Source: RGIG9060 sp045645985 (lineage in GTDB: Bacteria; Spirochaetota; Spirochaetia; Treponematales; Treponemataceae). From it: a stretch of 64,000 nt of DNA. Where the stretch lies: contig JAZRJV010000001.1 in the NCBI GenBank assembly GCA_045645985.1, positions 62,001 to 126,000 on the forward strand, in the 5' to 3' direction. The position numbers and the translations under genes are program-made. This document shows, piece by piece, positions 1 through 8,444 of the stretch (positions are counted from its first letter, which is position 1; every line of letters starts with the position of its first letter). A model generated the notes under the pieces. The model was not told where the DNA came from. It saw only the letters and a program-made list of their open reading frames with translations, and searched no databases.

Positions 1-2160
1 AACTTCGTAATTGTCAATAGTTCTGATATCTGAATGTTTTACACGATGACTTTCAACAACAGAAGCAATCGGAATTGAATAAATTTCTTTTCCAACTCGA
101 ACAAGCAAACCTTGAATAATTGCCAAAGTTAAAGGAAGTCTGATACTGAATTTTGTACCTTTATCTTTTTCTGATGTTACAACTACAGAACCTTTTAATT
201 TTTCAATCTGAGTTCTAACAACATCAAGACCAACACCACGACCAGATACACTTGAAATTTTATCTGCAGTAGAAAATCCAGGTTCAAAAATAAGTTGATA
301 AGCTTCTTGATCAGAAAGAACTTTATTAGGATGAATAATTCCTCTATCAATAGCCTTATTCTTAACTTTGTTCACATCAATTCCATGACCATCATCAATA
401 ATATCGATAACAATCATATTTCCTTCGTTACTTGCTTTAAGCAACAAAGTACCTTCGTCATTTTTGCCTTTTTTCAATCTGTCAGAAGGATTTTCGATTC
501 CGTGGTCGAGAGAGTTTCGAACACAGTGCATAATTGGATCAAGCAAATCTTCAACTACGGATTTATCAAGTTCGGTATCTTCACCTTCAATAACAAGATT
601 TACTTTTTTATTTAAATCCTTGCACAAATCACGAACAACTCGAGGAAATCTTGAGAAAATTTGATTGATAGGAACCATTCGGATTTTCATAACGCCTTCT
701 TGAAGTTCCCCAGCGATACGACCAAGATTTTGTGTAGAAGAACGGAATTTTCCTGCCATATTTTTGAATTCAGAATCAAAAGAATCAAACATTGAATAAA
801 TGTCTCCAAATTCTTCGTTAATTTCTGACTTCAATTCTTTTAGAGTTGCTCCATTTTTTATAGAATCAACATATTCTGGCATCGAATCAATAAGACGACG
901 CACCTTTTCTTTATAAGATGTTTCCGCATTTTTCAAATGATTTTGCATCCGTGTTAACTGAATTGCAGTTTGATTAAATGCAGCCTTTGTGATAACAGTT
1001 TCGCTTATTAAGTTAAGAAGATAATCAATTCGTTTTGAGTCAACTCTCAATACACTTCCAGCATTAGATGTGTTTGATGATTTTTTTTCAGTATTTTTCT
1101 TTACTGAAGTTTTTTCGGATTGATCTTCAGTTTGAACATTTTGTGTAGATGCAACAGAATCTGCAACAACTTCATTTGAAATAACATCTTCTTTTGTAGC
1201 AATTTCTTGTGAAACTGGTACATTTTCAACTTCTTCAACTTTAGGTGTTTCTTGAACAGTTTTGTTAACTTCAGATACTGGCACAGCAGAACTTGCTGAA
1301 GTTGTATTTGCCATATCAGTTTTTATCAACTGAGCATCAGCACATAAAGAAACATCATCCAAGAAAGCAGCATCTTCAAGTTCATCTTGAGTTGCAGCAG
1401 AAGCAACAAAATAAACAACTTTTGGCTGAAATTCATCTTCGTAGAGAATATCAAAATCAGGGATTGTTTTTAGAACATTTCCTTTTTCTTTTAGCGAGGC
1501 AAAAACTTGAATACCACCAACAGAATTCATTGGATTTGATTCATCAAATAAAACAGTAACGCCCCAAAGTCTTTGAGCACCTTCGCAAAGTTCTTTTAAT
1601 TCTAAAACTTCATATTCTGAAAGTAAGGATACAGGAGGCTCAATCACAATTTCGTCTGGAGAAGATGCAACCTCTTCAACTGGTTTTGAAGTAGGTAAAA
1701 TTTGTTCTGTAGCTGGACGCAAATTTTGTGGCACAGAAGAAGATTTCTTTTTCTTTTCATCTTTTGACGGAATGAAAGATGCAAGTTTTTCTTTTACAGA
1801 AGAAACATCATCTTCGTAAATTGTTCCGTTTTGACGACAATTCAACATCTCCTTGATAATATCAATAGAAGATAGGAGAATATCAACAACATCACCTGTA
1901 ACATCAACAGTACCAGAACGAAGTTCATCCAATAAATCTTCAACAGCATGAGTGAATGTAGAAAGTTCTGTCATCTCTACAGTTGCAGAACCACCTTTTA
2001 AGGTATGGGCAGCTCTGAAAATTTCATCTACAGCTTCATGATTGGCGGGATCGTTTTCTATAACTAAAATATTACTTTCAAGGTTTTCAACCTGTTGTTC
2101 TGCTTCTGCAAAAAAGTCTTTTAATAATTCTTCATTATTCAAATCAAGATAATCACTCAT
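1..2160 (-). CDS. cheA: Chemotaxis histidine kinase CheA, 3' end cut by the window
   Basis: CheA phosphorylates itself on the HPt histidine and passes phosphate to CheY/CheB in the chemoreceptor array. 720 codons are visible. The N-terminal HPt domain carries AHTLKGG with the phospho-accepting His at residue 52. A long low-complexity linker rich in Ser, Glu and Val follows. The dimerisation helices come next, and then the GHKL kinase domain with N-box HCVRNSLDHGIE (about residue 545), G1 box DDGHGID and G2 box GRGVGLDVV. About 40 residues of the CheW-like P5 domain are present (from LTLAIIQGLLVRVG) before the window ends, so roughly the last 100 residues are missing. There is no Shine-Dalgarno sequence before the ATG; a promoter lies directly upstream (see 2169-2196). 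It is divergent from the 2318 gene. Identification is firm. Confidence 0.97.
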   Translation of the reverse strand, partial: MSDYLDLNNEELLKDFFAEAEQQVENLESNILVIENDPANHEAVDEIFRAAHTLKGGSATVEMTELSTFTHAVEDLLDELRSGTVDVTGDVVDILLSSIDIIKEMLNCRQNGTIYEDDVSSVKEKLASFIPSKDEKKKKSSSVPQNLRPATEQILPTSKPVEEVASSPDEIVIEPPVSLLSEYEVLELKELCEGAQRLWGVTVLFDESNPMNSVGGIQVFASLKEKGNVLKTIPDFDILYEDEFQPKVVYFVASAATQDELEDAAFLDDVSLCADAQLIKTDMANTTSASSAVPVSEVNKTVQETPKVEEVENVPVSQEIATKEDVISNEVVADSVASTQNVQTEDQSEKTSVKKNTEKKSSNTSNAGSVLRVDSKRIDYLLNLISETVITKAAFNQTAIQLTRMQNHLKNAETSYKEKVRRLIDSMPEYVDSIKNGATLKELKSEINEEFGDIYSMFDSFDSEFKNMAGKFRSSTQNLGRIAGELQEGVMKIRMVPINQIFSRFPRVVRDLCKDLNKKVNLVIEGEDTELDKSVVEDLLDPIMHCVRNSLDHGIENPSDRLKKGKNDEGTLLLKASNEGNMIVIDIIDDGHGIDVNKVKNKAIDRGIIHPNKVLSDQEAYQLIFEPGFSTADKISSVSGRGVGLDVVRTQIEKLKGSVVVTSEKDKGTKFSIRLPLTLAIIQGLLVRVGKEIYSIPIASVVESHRVKHSDIRTIDNYEV

Positions 2161-2168
2161 ACTAAAAC

Positions 2169-2196
2169 ATTTTATACTATTTACTCTATAAGTCAA
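2169..2196 (-). promoter_or_regulatory. cheA promoter with very short leader
   Basis: On the minus strand a TTGACT -35 box (2191-2196) is followed after 16 bases by a TAAAAT -10 box (2169-2174). Eight bases separate the -10 from the cheA ATG (A at 2160), and no Shine-Dalgarno sequence fits in them. Transcription would start at or within a few bases of the start codon. The boxes are read from sequence; leaderless translation is inferred. Confidence 0.55.
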
Positions 2197-2223
2197 GATT
2201 TTTTACCAAAATATTTAATCAAA

Positions 2224-2252
2224 TTGTTTTTTTAACAGATTTGTGATATTAT
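2224..2252 (+). promoter_or_regulatory. Promoter of the 2318-4419 gene pair
   Basis: TTGTTT (2224-2229), a 17-base spacer and TATTAT (2247-2252). The predicted start near 2259 leaves a leader of about 60 bases ahead of the GTG at 2318, which has a TTGGAGA ribosome-binding site. This contrasts with the almost leaderless cheA promoter facing the other way. Confidence 0.5.
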
Positions 2253-2317
2253 AGTAAAGAATTTAGTTTTTTGTACCGATATTGTAATGTGGAAGATTAT
2301 ATTTTGGAGAAATTTTA

Positions 2318-3631
2318 GTGAAAGCATCTATTTTTAATAAATTAAAATCTCATAAAAAACTACTTGTTATTTTACTTTGTGGTTTACTTTTTTCATATAC
2401 AGCATTCTCAACTCCATATTTTAATGGAACAATGGGAATTGGAGGAAGATTTCAGCCTGTACCTGAAAAATTCCCAGATTTATTGATGGATGCATACTTT
2501 GCAGGTCAGTTTGACTTATCACAATCTGTAACTTTACGAACAAGTCTTAGTATGTTCACTACAGAATCAATCCTAAAAGAAAGTATCTTTCAAAATACAG
2601 ACGCTAAATTTAATCTAGATGAAATTTCTTTAACATACAGAGGTTCAGTTGGCTCAATTTCCCATTTCTTAGGAGCTTACATAGGTGAATATGACCCTGT
2701 AGGTTCAGATATATATCTACAACGACAATTCGGGATTCCATCCTTTGCTTCAAGATTAACTCAAACTATCTGTGGAATTTCAAAAGCAAAAATCTATGAT
2801 ATGGCAGGAATTGGCGGAACATACAACATAAGATTTCCTCAAAATGTGTCTCTTGGATTTAATATTTATTACAACAAAGCAAAAGATTGGACTTCATTTA
2901 ATTTGGGAAAAGACACAGAAGACATAGATTTTGTTGAAAGTCTAAACACAGATTTTCGTTTTGCTGGTGCATGGAGAGCTGCAGCGATTGACTTAAGTGT
3001 TGGTCTTACAATGCCAATGAAAAAAGAAATCACTTATAGTGATGGGCAGTCACAAAATGTAATTCTTTTGATTGAACGCGCTGATATGCATGCAGGACTT
3101 ACCGCATTTTTTGGAAGTAGCAATTCATCTTCTCTTTTGTTTCAAGCAGGATTTACAAAGTTAATCATCGATCCTGATAAACCAGAGACAGAAAAAATAT
3201 TGTCTTTTGATGATGTATATATTTTGATTGAACCAAGATTTATTTCTAGAAACTTATGTCTTTCTCTTGCATTATTTAACATGCCAAGTTCCACAAAAGA
3301 AAATCTTTTTTACATTGAAGATCCTGTAGGAGTTAATGTTTCATTATACACTCCTTGGCTTTCATTAAAAGGTAATAAAAGTCAATTTGGACTCATGGCA
3401 ACTATGTCATCTAGCAAATCTTTAGACAATATTATGAATAATAAAGGAGATGATCCAGACTTTAATATCATTAAAGAAAATTTAAGATTATTTATCTCTC
3501 CATACGGAACAATTTGTTTGGGTGCTGGTAAATTAAATTTTTCACTTAATGTAAATGCTTTTGATATAAAAGACTGGAATACATTTTTAAATAATGTTTC
3601 TGTAATAGCAGGATACAAGGTACAAATATGA
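2318..3631 (+). CDS. Predicted exported beta-barrel protein (Treponema-type hypothetical)
   Basis: I cannot assign a named family. The 437-residue protein opens with a basic stretch and a hydrophobic core ending in AFSTP, a plausible signal peptide of about 32 residues. The rest alternates polar and hydrophobic residues in short Gly/Ser/aromatic-rich strands (for example FNGTMGIGGRF, and a C-terminal run ending in GYKVQI), as expected of an outer-membrane barrel. The start is GTG at 2318, chosen for the TTGGAGA site seven bases upstream. Its stop overlaps the next gene in an ATGA arrangement, so the two are probably translated together and may form a pair of envelope proteins. The barrel prediction is inference from composition. 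Confidence 0.75.
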   Translation: MKASIFNKLKSHKKLLVILLCGLLFSYTAFSTPYFNGTMGIGGRFQPVPEKFPDLLMDAYFAGQFDLSQSVTLRTSLSMFTTESILKESIFQNTDAKFNLDEISLTYRGSVGSISHFLGAYIGEYDPVGSDIYLQRQFGIPSFASRLTQTICGISKAKIYDMAGIGGTYNIRFPQNVSLGFNIYYNKAKDWTSFNLGKDTEDIDFVESLNTDFRFAGAWRAAAIDLSVGLTMPMKKEITYSDGQSQNVILLIERADMHAGLTAFFGSSNSSSLLFQAGFTKLIIDPDKPETEKILSFDDVYILIEPRFISRNLCLSLALFNMPSSTKENLFYIEDPVGVNVSLYTPWLSLKGNKSQFGLMATMSSSKSLDNIMNNKGDDPDFNIIKENLRLFISPYGTICLGAGKLNFSLNVNAFDIKDWNTFLNNVSVIAGYKVQI

Positions 3632-4419
3632 TAAAAATTAAATCTGTTGCACAATTTATTCTAATTACAACAGTATTTTTTATTACAAGTTCTCTTTTTG
3701 CAGTTGAGCTATCTATTGGCGCAAATTATGATAAATATAACTCAGAAGGGAAAAATACATTTGGTGGTTCAGTAAAAATTTCTGAAAACATAACAGATGA
3801 AATTTCTATCATCGCTGCTGTAGATAATAAAAAAAATAACAATTATCAAGCATATTGTGCAGGAGATTTTGACGGTAAAATATTTGATTTTCTAGGTGGA
3901 TTTCTATTTGATTTACGAGATGGAAATTTTAGCCCAGGTTTAATATTAAATGCCGATATTCAATTATTTAATTTTATCACAGTTGGAGCAAACACAAACT
4001 TTGCATTCTCAACAAAAAACATTTTTGAAAACTATGTTACTGAAATGCAACCATACTTAACTTTCCACTGCCAAAATCAAGATATTAGTTTGATTTTTGA
4101 TTATTCTCATACAAACTTAATCACAAATGAACTTTCAACTGAAAAAATGAAAGATTATTCACTAGGTGGAATTTTGGATGTTCTTGCTTTAGATGAACGC
4201 TCACCTTTCAAAATAGGTTTGTTTTTTGGAGTTGAATCTTACAAAAAAACTTATGATGAATCATATAGTGTTTTAGACTTAAATGTTGGCGGAAGATTTA
4301 TCTTTGACCGCGAAAATTTTGGATTTGTAGTTGCGGGAGAATCAACTGTTTACAAAATTGGAGCAGAACAACCTTCTATTCCGTTTGCAATTTCAGTAAC
4401 TACAAGATTTACTTTATAA
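3628..4419 (+). CDS. Predicted exported beta-barrel protein, partner of the upstream gene
   Basis: This 263-residue protein has a clear signal peptide: Lys-rich start, a hydrophobic run, then SSLFAVELS with a likely cut after Ala near residue 25. The mature part consists of short amphipathic strands (LSIGANYDKY, GGSVKISEN, VGGRFIFDREN) and ends in a phenylalanine-containing strand, VTTRFTL. A terminal aromatic strand is typical of outer-membrane barrels. The ATG overlaps the preceding stop by four bases, which implies translational coupling. A strong terminator follows at 4483. No specific family recognised. Confidence 0.72.
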   Translation: MIKIKSVAQFILITTVFFITSSLFAVELSIGANYDKYNSEGKNTFGGSVKISENITDEISIIAAVDNKKNNNYQAYCAGDFDGKIFDFLGGFLFDLRDGNFSPGLILNADIQLFNFITVGANTNFAFSTKNIFENYVTEMQPYLTFHCQNQDISLIFDYSHTNLITNELSTEKMKDYSLGGILDVLALDERSPFKIGLFFGVESYKKTYDESYSVLDLNVGGRFIFDRENFGFVVAGESTVYKIGAEQPSIPFAISVTTRFTL

Positions 4420-4482
4420 AAATGCTTTTAATGCGCAATTTATCATTCTAAATTTGTTATAAATCAGTTAAGATTTAAAACA

Positions 4483-4524
4483 AAAAATCCGTAAGCAAGA
4501 TTTTTTTTCTTCTTACGGATTTTT
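4483..4524. terminator. Bidirectional rho-independent terminator
   Basis: A 13-base arm at 4483-4495 (ending CCGTAAG) pairs with 4512-4524 (starting CTTACGG). The stem is flanked by A-runs on the left and T-runs on the right, so it can end both the rightward 2318-4419 pair and the leftward ilvD-ilvB transcript. Confidence 0.85.
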
Positions 4525-4550
4525 TTTCGTTTAAATATTTTCTTTTGTAA

Positions 4551-6263
4551 TTATTCTACATCTAAAAGAAGTTCATCGATTGGTTTTCCTGCTGGAACCA
4601 TTGGAAGAACCATTTCATCAATGTTCATATTACAATCGATAATTGCAGGTTTTCGGCTTTCAAAAGCTTGTTTGAAAACAGTTTCAAATTCTTCTTCATT
4701 CTTGGCTCTAAAACCTTGGATTCCGTAAGCTTCTGCCAATTTTACAAAATCAGGACCTCTATCCAAAGTTGTTTCTGAGAAGCGTTTTCCGTAGAAAAGA
4801 TTTTGCCATTGACGAACCATTCCTAAAACACCGTTATTTACAACAATGATAATGATAGGGAGATTGTAGTTTTGAATTGTAGCAAGTTCGTTACAGTTCA
4901 TTCTGAAAGAACCATCACCTGCAAAATGAACAACAGTTCTATTTGGGAATGCAGTTTGCGCACCGATTGCAGCGCCTGTTCCGTATCCCATTGTTCCAAG
5001 TCCGCCAGAAGTTAGCAATGTTCTTGGTTTTGTAAATGGATAGAACTGAGCAACCCACATTTGATGCTGCCCTACTTCAGTTGTGATGATTGTATCTTCT
5101 CCAGCAATCTGATTTACTTTTTCGCAAACAAATTTTGGATGCAAGGCTGTTTTTTTGTTGTACATTGCAGGAATATGATTTTTCAATTCTGAAACATAAT
5201 CATTCCATTCGCTAGGTTTTCTTTCGTTTACCAATGGAAGAAGTTTTACAAGAATATCTTTTAAATCTCCAACGATTGATGCACAAGTTTTGATATTTTT
5301 GTTAATTTCTGCTGAATCAATATCAATATGAACAAATTTTGTATTTACAGCAAATTTTGAAGGGTCAGAAATTACGCGGTCAGAAAATCTTGCACCAAGA
5401 ACAACAACTAAATCAGCCTTGTTAATTGCTGTGTTTGAAGCCTTTGTTCCGTGCATACCAATCATTCCTGTATTCAATGGATGATTTGCAGGGAAAGCAG
5501 TTTTTGCCATCAAACTTACACCCACAGGAATATTTGCTTTTTCTGCGAAAGTTTTCACTTGTTCACAAGCACCAGAACTGATAATTCCACCACCTGCGTA
5601 AATGTACGGACGAGTAGCTGAATTTATCAATTTTGCAACTTCTTCAATTTGTGAATCTTCGTAAGTTTTTCCTGCATTCACTCGTTTAATATTTTTTAAC
5701 AAGTGAATTGTTTCTAAGTTATCAAGATTTTCTTTTGAAAGTGGCTCAAATTCTGTAACAGCTCCTGTAACATCTTTTGGAACATCAATCAAAACTGGCC
5801 CTGGACGACCAGATTTTGCGATAAAAAATGCCTCACGAATAGCACCTGCAAGTTGATCGATATTTCTTATAATGTAACTGTGCTTTGTAATTGGCATTGT
5901 TACACCTGTAATATCAATTTCTTGGAAACTGTCTTTTCCCAAAAGAGGAGTTGTTACATTACAAGTAATTGCAACCATAGGAATTGAATCCATGTAAGCA
6001 GTTGCGATTCCTGTAACAAGATTTGTTGCACCTGGTCCACTTGTAGCAAGTACAACCCCAGTTTTTCCTGTAGCACGAGAATATCCGTCGGCTGCGTGAG
6101 ACGCACCTTGTTCGTGAGCAGTTAAAACATGTGAAATTCTATCTTTATTTTTGTAAAGTTCGTCGTAAACATTGAGGATTGCTCCTCCTGGATATCCAAA
6201 AACTGTATCTACGCCTTGCTCTACAAGACATTCAATTATAACTCTAGCACCTGTAATTTTCAT
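4551..6263 (-). CDS. ilvB: Acetolactate synthase large (catalytic) subunit
   Basis: This ThDP enzyme condenses two pyruvates, or pyruvate and 2-oxobutyrate, in the first common step of Val/Leu/Ile synthesis. At 570 residues it has the usual length. Visible landmarks are the ThDP-activating glutamate in TAHEQGASHAADGYSRATG (Glu51), the RPGPVLIDVPKDV segment, the FAD-like middle domain, and the ThDP/Mg motif GDGSFRMNCNELAT followed by VVNNG. No ilvN regulatory-subunit gene lies in the window. The ATG at 6263 has a TAGGAAAATT ribosome site. The gene follows ilvD after a 160-base palindromic repeat region and shares its operon. It could be a catabolic paralogue (alsS type), but the ilvD neighbour favours biosynthesis. 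Confidence 0.96.
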   Translation of the reverse strand: MKITGARVIIECLVEQGVDTVFGYPGGAILNVYDELYKNKDRISHVLTAHEQGASHAADGYSRATGKTGVVLATSGPGATNLVTGIATAYMDSIPMVAITCNVTTPLLGKDSFQEIDITGVTMPITKHSYIIRNIDQLAGAIREAFFIAKSGRPGPVLIDVPKDVTGAVTEFEPLSKENLDNLETIHLLKNIKRVNAGKTYEDSQIEEVAKLINSATRPYIYAGGGIISSGACEQVKTFAEKANIPVGVSLMAKTAFPANHPLNTGMIGMHGTKASNTAINKADLVVVLGARFSDRVISDPSKFAVNTKFVHIDIDSAEINKNIKTCASIVGDLKDILVKLLPLVNERKPSEWNDYVSELKNHIPAMYNKKTALHPKFVCEKVNQIAGEDTIITTEVGQHQMWVAQFYPFTKPRTLLTSGGLGTMGYGTGAAIGAQTAFPNRTVVHFAGDGSFRMNCNELATIQNYNLPIIIIVVNNGVLGMVRQWQNLFYGKRFSETTLDRGPDFVKLAEAYGIQGFRAKNEEEFETVFKQAFESRKPAIIDCNMNIDEMVLPMVPAGKPIDELLLDVE

Positions 6264-6280
6264 AATTTTCCTATTTCACC

Positions 6281-6447
6281 TTATTGAAGAATAGCTCCTT
6301 TGTCCGTTCGCAAACTTCGTTTGCTACCGAGTTTTGCGTTGCAAAACTCGCGGCTATTGTAATATAGCACCTTTGTCCGTTCGCAAACTTCGTTTGCTAT
6401 CGAGTTTGCAAACAAACTCGCAGCTATTGTAAAATAGCTCCTTTATC
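6281..6447 (-). repeat. Three copies of the ilvD 3' end interleaved with two palindromic inserts
   Basis: Read on the minus strand, three 24-base units lie at 6424-6447 (the real ilvD end), 6354-6377 and 6281-6304. Each encodes Asp-Lys-Gly-Ala-Ile-Leu-Gln-stop. They differ at Asp (GAT/GAC), Gly (GGA/GGT), Ile (ATT/ATA), Leu (TTA/CTT) and stop (TAG/TAA), and every difference is synonymous. Between them sit inserts of 46 bases (6378-6423) and 49 bases (6305-6353). Each insert is built of two hairpins: GCAAAC-TTC-GTTTGC, a three-base spacer, then a CGAGTTT(T)G hairpin. The second and third copies are out of frame with ilvD. Confidence 0.9.
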
Positions 6448-8109
6448 TGCACTGGAAACTAACTTTGCGTAACGGGCGAGGTAGCCTGTTGTTACTTTTG
6501 GTTCTGGGCAAACCCATTTTTCACGGCGTTTTGCAAGTTCTTCATCACTTACTTCAAGAGTGATTTTGTAGTTGTTAATATCAAGAGTGATTTTATCCCC
6601 TTCTTCAACTAAAGAAATTGGTCCACCAACAGCAGCTTCTGGAGAACAGTGTCCTAAAGAAGCACCACGAGTTGCACCACTAAAGCGACCGTCTGTAATA
6701 AGAGCAACTTCTTTATCTAAGCCTTGTCCTGCAAGAGCAGCAGTTACAGCAAGCATTTCTCTCATTCCTGGTCCACCTTTTGGCCCTTCGTAGCGAATTA
6801 CAACAACATCCCCTGATTTAATTTCTTGTTTTTGAACAGCTTCCATTGCTTCACTTTCGTCATTGAAAACACGAGCAGGACCTGTATGTTTCATCAATTC
6901 TTTTGCACAAGCAGAGCGTTTTACAACAGTTCCATTTGGAGCAAGATTTCCAAAGAGGATTGCAATTCCACCGTTATCTGAATATGGATTTTCGATTGGG
7001 CGTAAAATTTCTGGGTCGCGGTTTACAACACCTTTGATATTTTCTGCAACAGTTTTTCCTGTAACAGTCATTACGCTTGTATCAATAAGATTTTTCTTTG
7101 CAAGTTCTGCTAAAACAGCTTGAACACCACCAGCATCATCAAGCTGACACATAAATGTGTGCCCTGCTGGAGCCAAGTGGCAAAGATTTGGAGTTTTATT
7201 ACTGATTTCATTAATCATGTGAAGGTCAAGTTCAAAACCTGCTTCGTGAGCAATAGCTGGAACGTGAAGAATTGTGTTACTTGAACAACCAAGTGCCATA
7301 TCAGCAGCCAATGCGTTACGGAAGTTTGCTTCTTTCATCATGCAACGAGCAGTAATTCCTTTGTTGTACATTTCCATAACTTGCATACCAGCGTGTTTTG
7401 CCAAAGCAATGCGTTTTCCTGTTACTGCTGGAATTGTTCCGTTTCCTGGAAGACCAAGACCTAAAACTTCTGTAAGACAGTTCATTGAGTTTGCAGTAAA
7501 CATTCCTGAACAAGCCCCGCAACCTGGACAAGCAACTTGTTCCATTTCTTTAAGTTGAGCTTCTGTAACTTTTCCTGAACTTACCCCACCAACAGCTTCA
7601 AACATATCTGTTAATGAAAGATTTTTTCCTGAATATGGATTTGTGCAATCATTTCCTGGAAGATGACCTGGCATCATTGGACCACCAGAAACAAAAACTG
7701 TAGGCAAATCAAGACGAGCTGATGCCATAAGCATACCTGGAACGATTTTATCACAGTTAGGAATCATAACTAAAGCATCAAACTGATGAGCTTTTGCCAC
7801 ACATTCGATACTGTCTGCAATAAGTTCACGAGTAACAAGTGAATATTTCATTCCTTCGTGTCCCATTGCGATTCCATCACAAACACCGATTGCAGGGAAT
7901 TCAATTGGAGTTCCACCTGCCATACGGATTCCTGCTTTTACTGCTTCTGCAATTCTATCAAGTTCAATATGACCTGGAATAATTTCATTTTTTGCACAAC
8001 AAACACCAACAAGTGGTTTATCTAATTCTTCGTCAGTATATCCCATCGCATAAAACAAAGAACGATGAGGGGCTCTAGCAATCCCTTTTTTTGCGTTATC
8101 GCTTTTCAT
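6424..8109 (-). CDS. ilvD: Dihydroxy-acid dehydratase
   Basis: This iron-sulfur enzyme dehydrates 2,3-dihydroxy-isovalerate and -methylvalerate to the 2-oxo acids in Val/Ile/Leu synthesis. Cluster-ligand candidates are in VCCAKNE, NCDKIVPG and CPGCGACSGMFTANSM. The C-terminal motif GRFSGATRGASLGHCSPEA is typical of the IlvD/Edd family. From the ATG at 8109 it has 561 residues. I chose this ATG because GGAG lies six bases upstream; reading from a TTG four codons earlier would bury that site. A 32-codon ORF with its own strong ribosome site lies directly upstream. The last eight codons are repeated twice more downstream (see 6281-6447). Confidence 0.97.
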   Translation of the reverse strand: MKSDNAKKGIARAPHRSLFYAMGYTDEELDKPLVGVCCAKNEIIPGHIELDRIAEAVKAGIRMAGGTPIEFPAIGVCDGIAMGHEGMKYSLVTRELIADSIECVAKAHQFDALVMIPNCDKIVPGMLMASARLDLPTVFVSGGPMMPGHLPGNDCTNPYSGKNLSLTDMFEAVGGVSSGKVTEAQLKEMEQVACPGCGACSGMFTANSMNCLTEVLGLGLPGNGTIPAVTGKRIALAKHAGMQVMEMYNKGITARCMMKEANFRNALAADMALGCSSNTILHVPAIAHEAGFELDLHMINEISNKTPNLCHLAPAGHTFMCQLDDAGGVQAVLAELAKKNLIDTSVMTVTGKTVAENIKGVVNRDPEILRPIENPYSDNGGIAILFGNLAPNGTVVKRSACAKELMKHTGPARVFNDESEAMEAVQKQEIKSGDVVVIRYEGPKGGPGMREMLAVTAALAGQGLDKEVALITDGRFSGATRGASLGHCSPEAAVGGPISLVEEGDKITLDINNYKITLEVSDEELAKRREKWVCPEPKVTTGYLARYAKLVSSADKGAILQ

Positions 8110-8141
8110 ATCAATCTCCAAAAAATAAAAAGTTTATTCAA

Positions 8142-8240
8142 TTATATAGAATAATAGCATTTACAGAATAGATAATCAAGGTAGGAATATACAAAAGGAG
8201 TTTCAAAGCAAGATGGTTTGTCGTGAAGTCTATTTTTCAT
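8142..8240 (-). CDS. Possible 32-residue leader peptide or small protein upstream of ilvD
   Basis: An ATG at 8240 is preceded, five bases away, by a near-perfect AGGAGGG ribosome site (8246-8252), the strongest in this block. The reading frame runs 32 codons to a TAA at 8142, 32 bases before the ilvD ATG. The product starts MKNRLHDKPSCFETPF, then turns aromatic and Cys-rich (five Tyr and three Cys in all). It is not enriched in Leu, Ile or Val, so it does not look like a classical branched-chain attenuator leader, and I see no terminator hairpin after it. The translation signal is seen directly; any regulatory role is inference. It could also be a small membrane-associated protein. Confidence 0.45.
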   Translation of the reverse strand: MKNRLHDKPSCFETPFVYSYLDYLFCKCYYSI

Positions 8241-8319
8241 AGAATCCCTCCTAAAAAAATAAAAATGGTTTTAGTCAAAGTAGTAATAAAAACTAATTCG
8301 CTAACGATTTATTAAATTC

Positions 8320-8346
8320 ATTCTACCAGAATTACCCTCCCGTCAA
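8320..8346 (-). promoter_or_regulatory. Candidate promoter for the leader ORF-ilvD-ilvB transcript
   Basis: On the minus strand TTGACG (8341-8346) precedes an extended -10 TGGTAGAAT whose core is 8320-8325. The spacer is 15 bases, shorter than ideal, but the TGn extension may compensate. It lies about 80 bases upstream of the strong ribosome site at 8246. The remaining bases up to 8444 show no gene, no T-box consensus and no obvious terminator. Confidence 0.4.
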
Positions 8347-8444
8347 CTAGGTATATAAAATATTTTAAAGAAATATAGGGAAAGTAAAAAAAAGAAAAGA
8401 GTAAAAATCACATAAAATAGAGATTAAAGACTTTGCAAAAAAAA

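Noticed and set aside
6305..6423. Palindromes beside ilvD as integron attC sites
   Set aside because: Treponema denticola has a chromosomal integron, so I looked for the core GTTRRRY/RYYYAAC sites. They are not present, the elements are far shorter than a cassette array, and no integrase gene is nearby.
6572..7558. Several open frames on the plus strand opposite ilvD
   Set aside because: They mirror the codon pattern of ilvD, have no ribosome sites and match no family.
8122..8444. T-box or Leu/Ile/Val attenuator ahead of ilvD
   Set aside because: No T-box consensus (AGGGTGGNACCGCG), no run of Leu/Ile/Val codons in the short ORF, and no terminator-antiterminator pair before the ilvD start.
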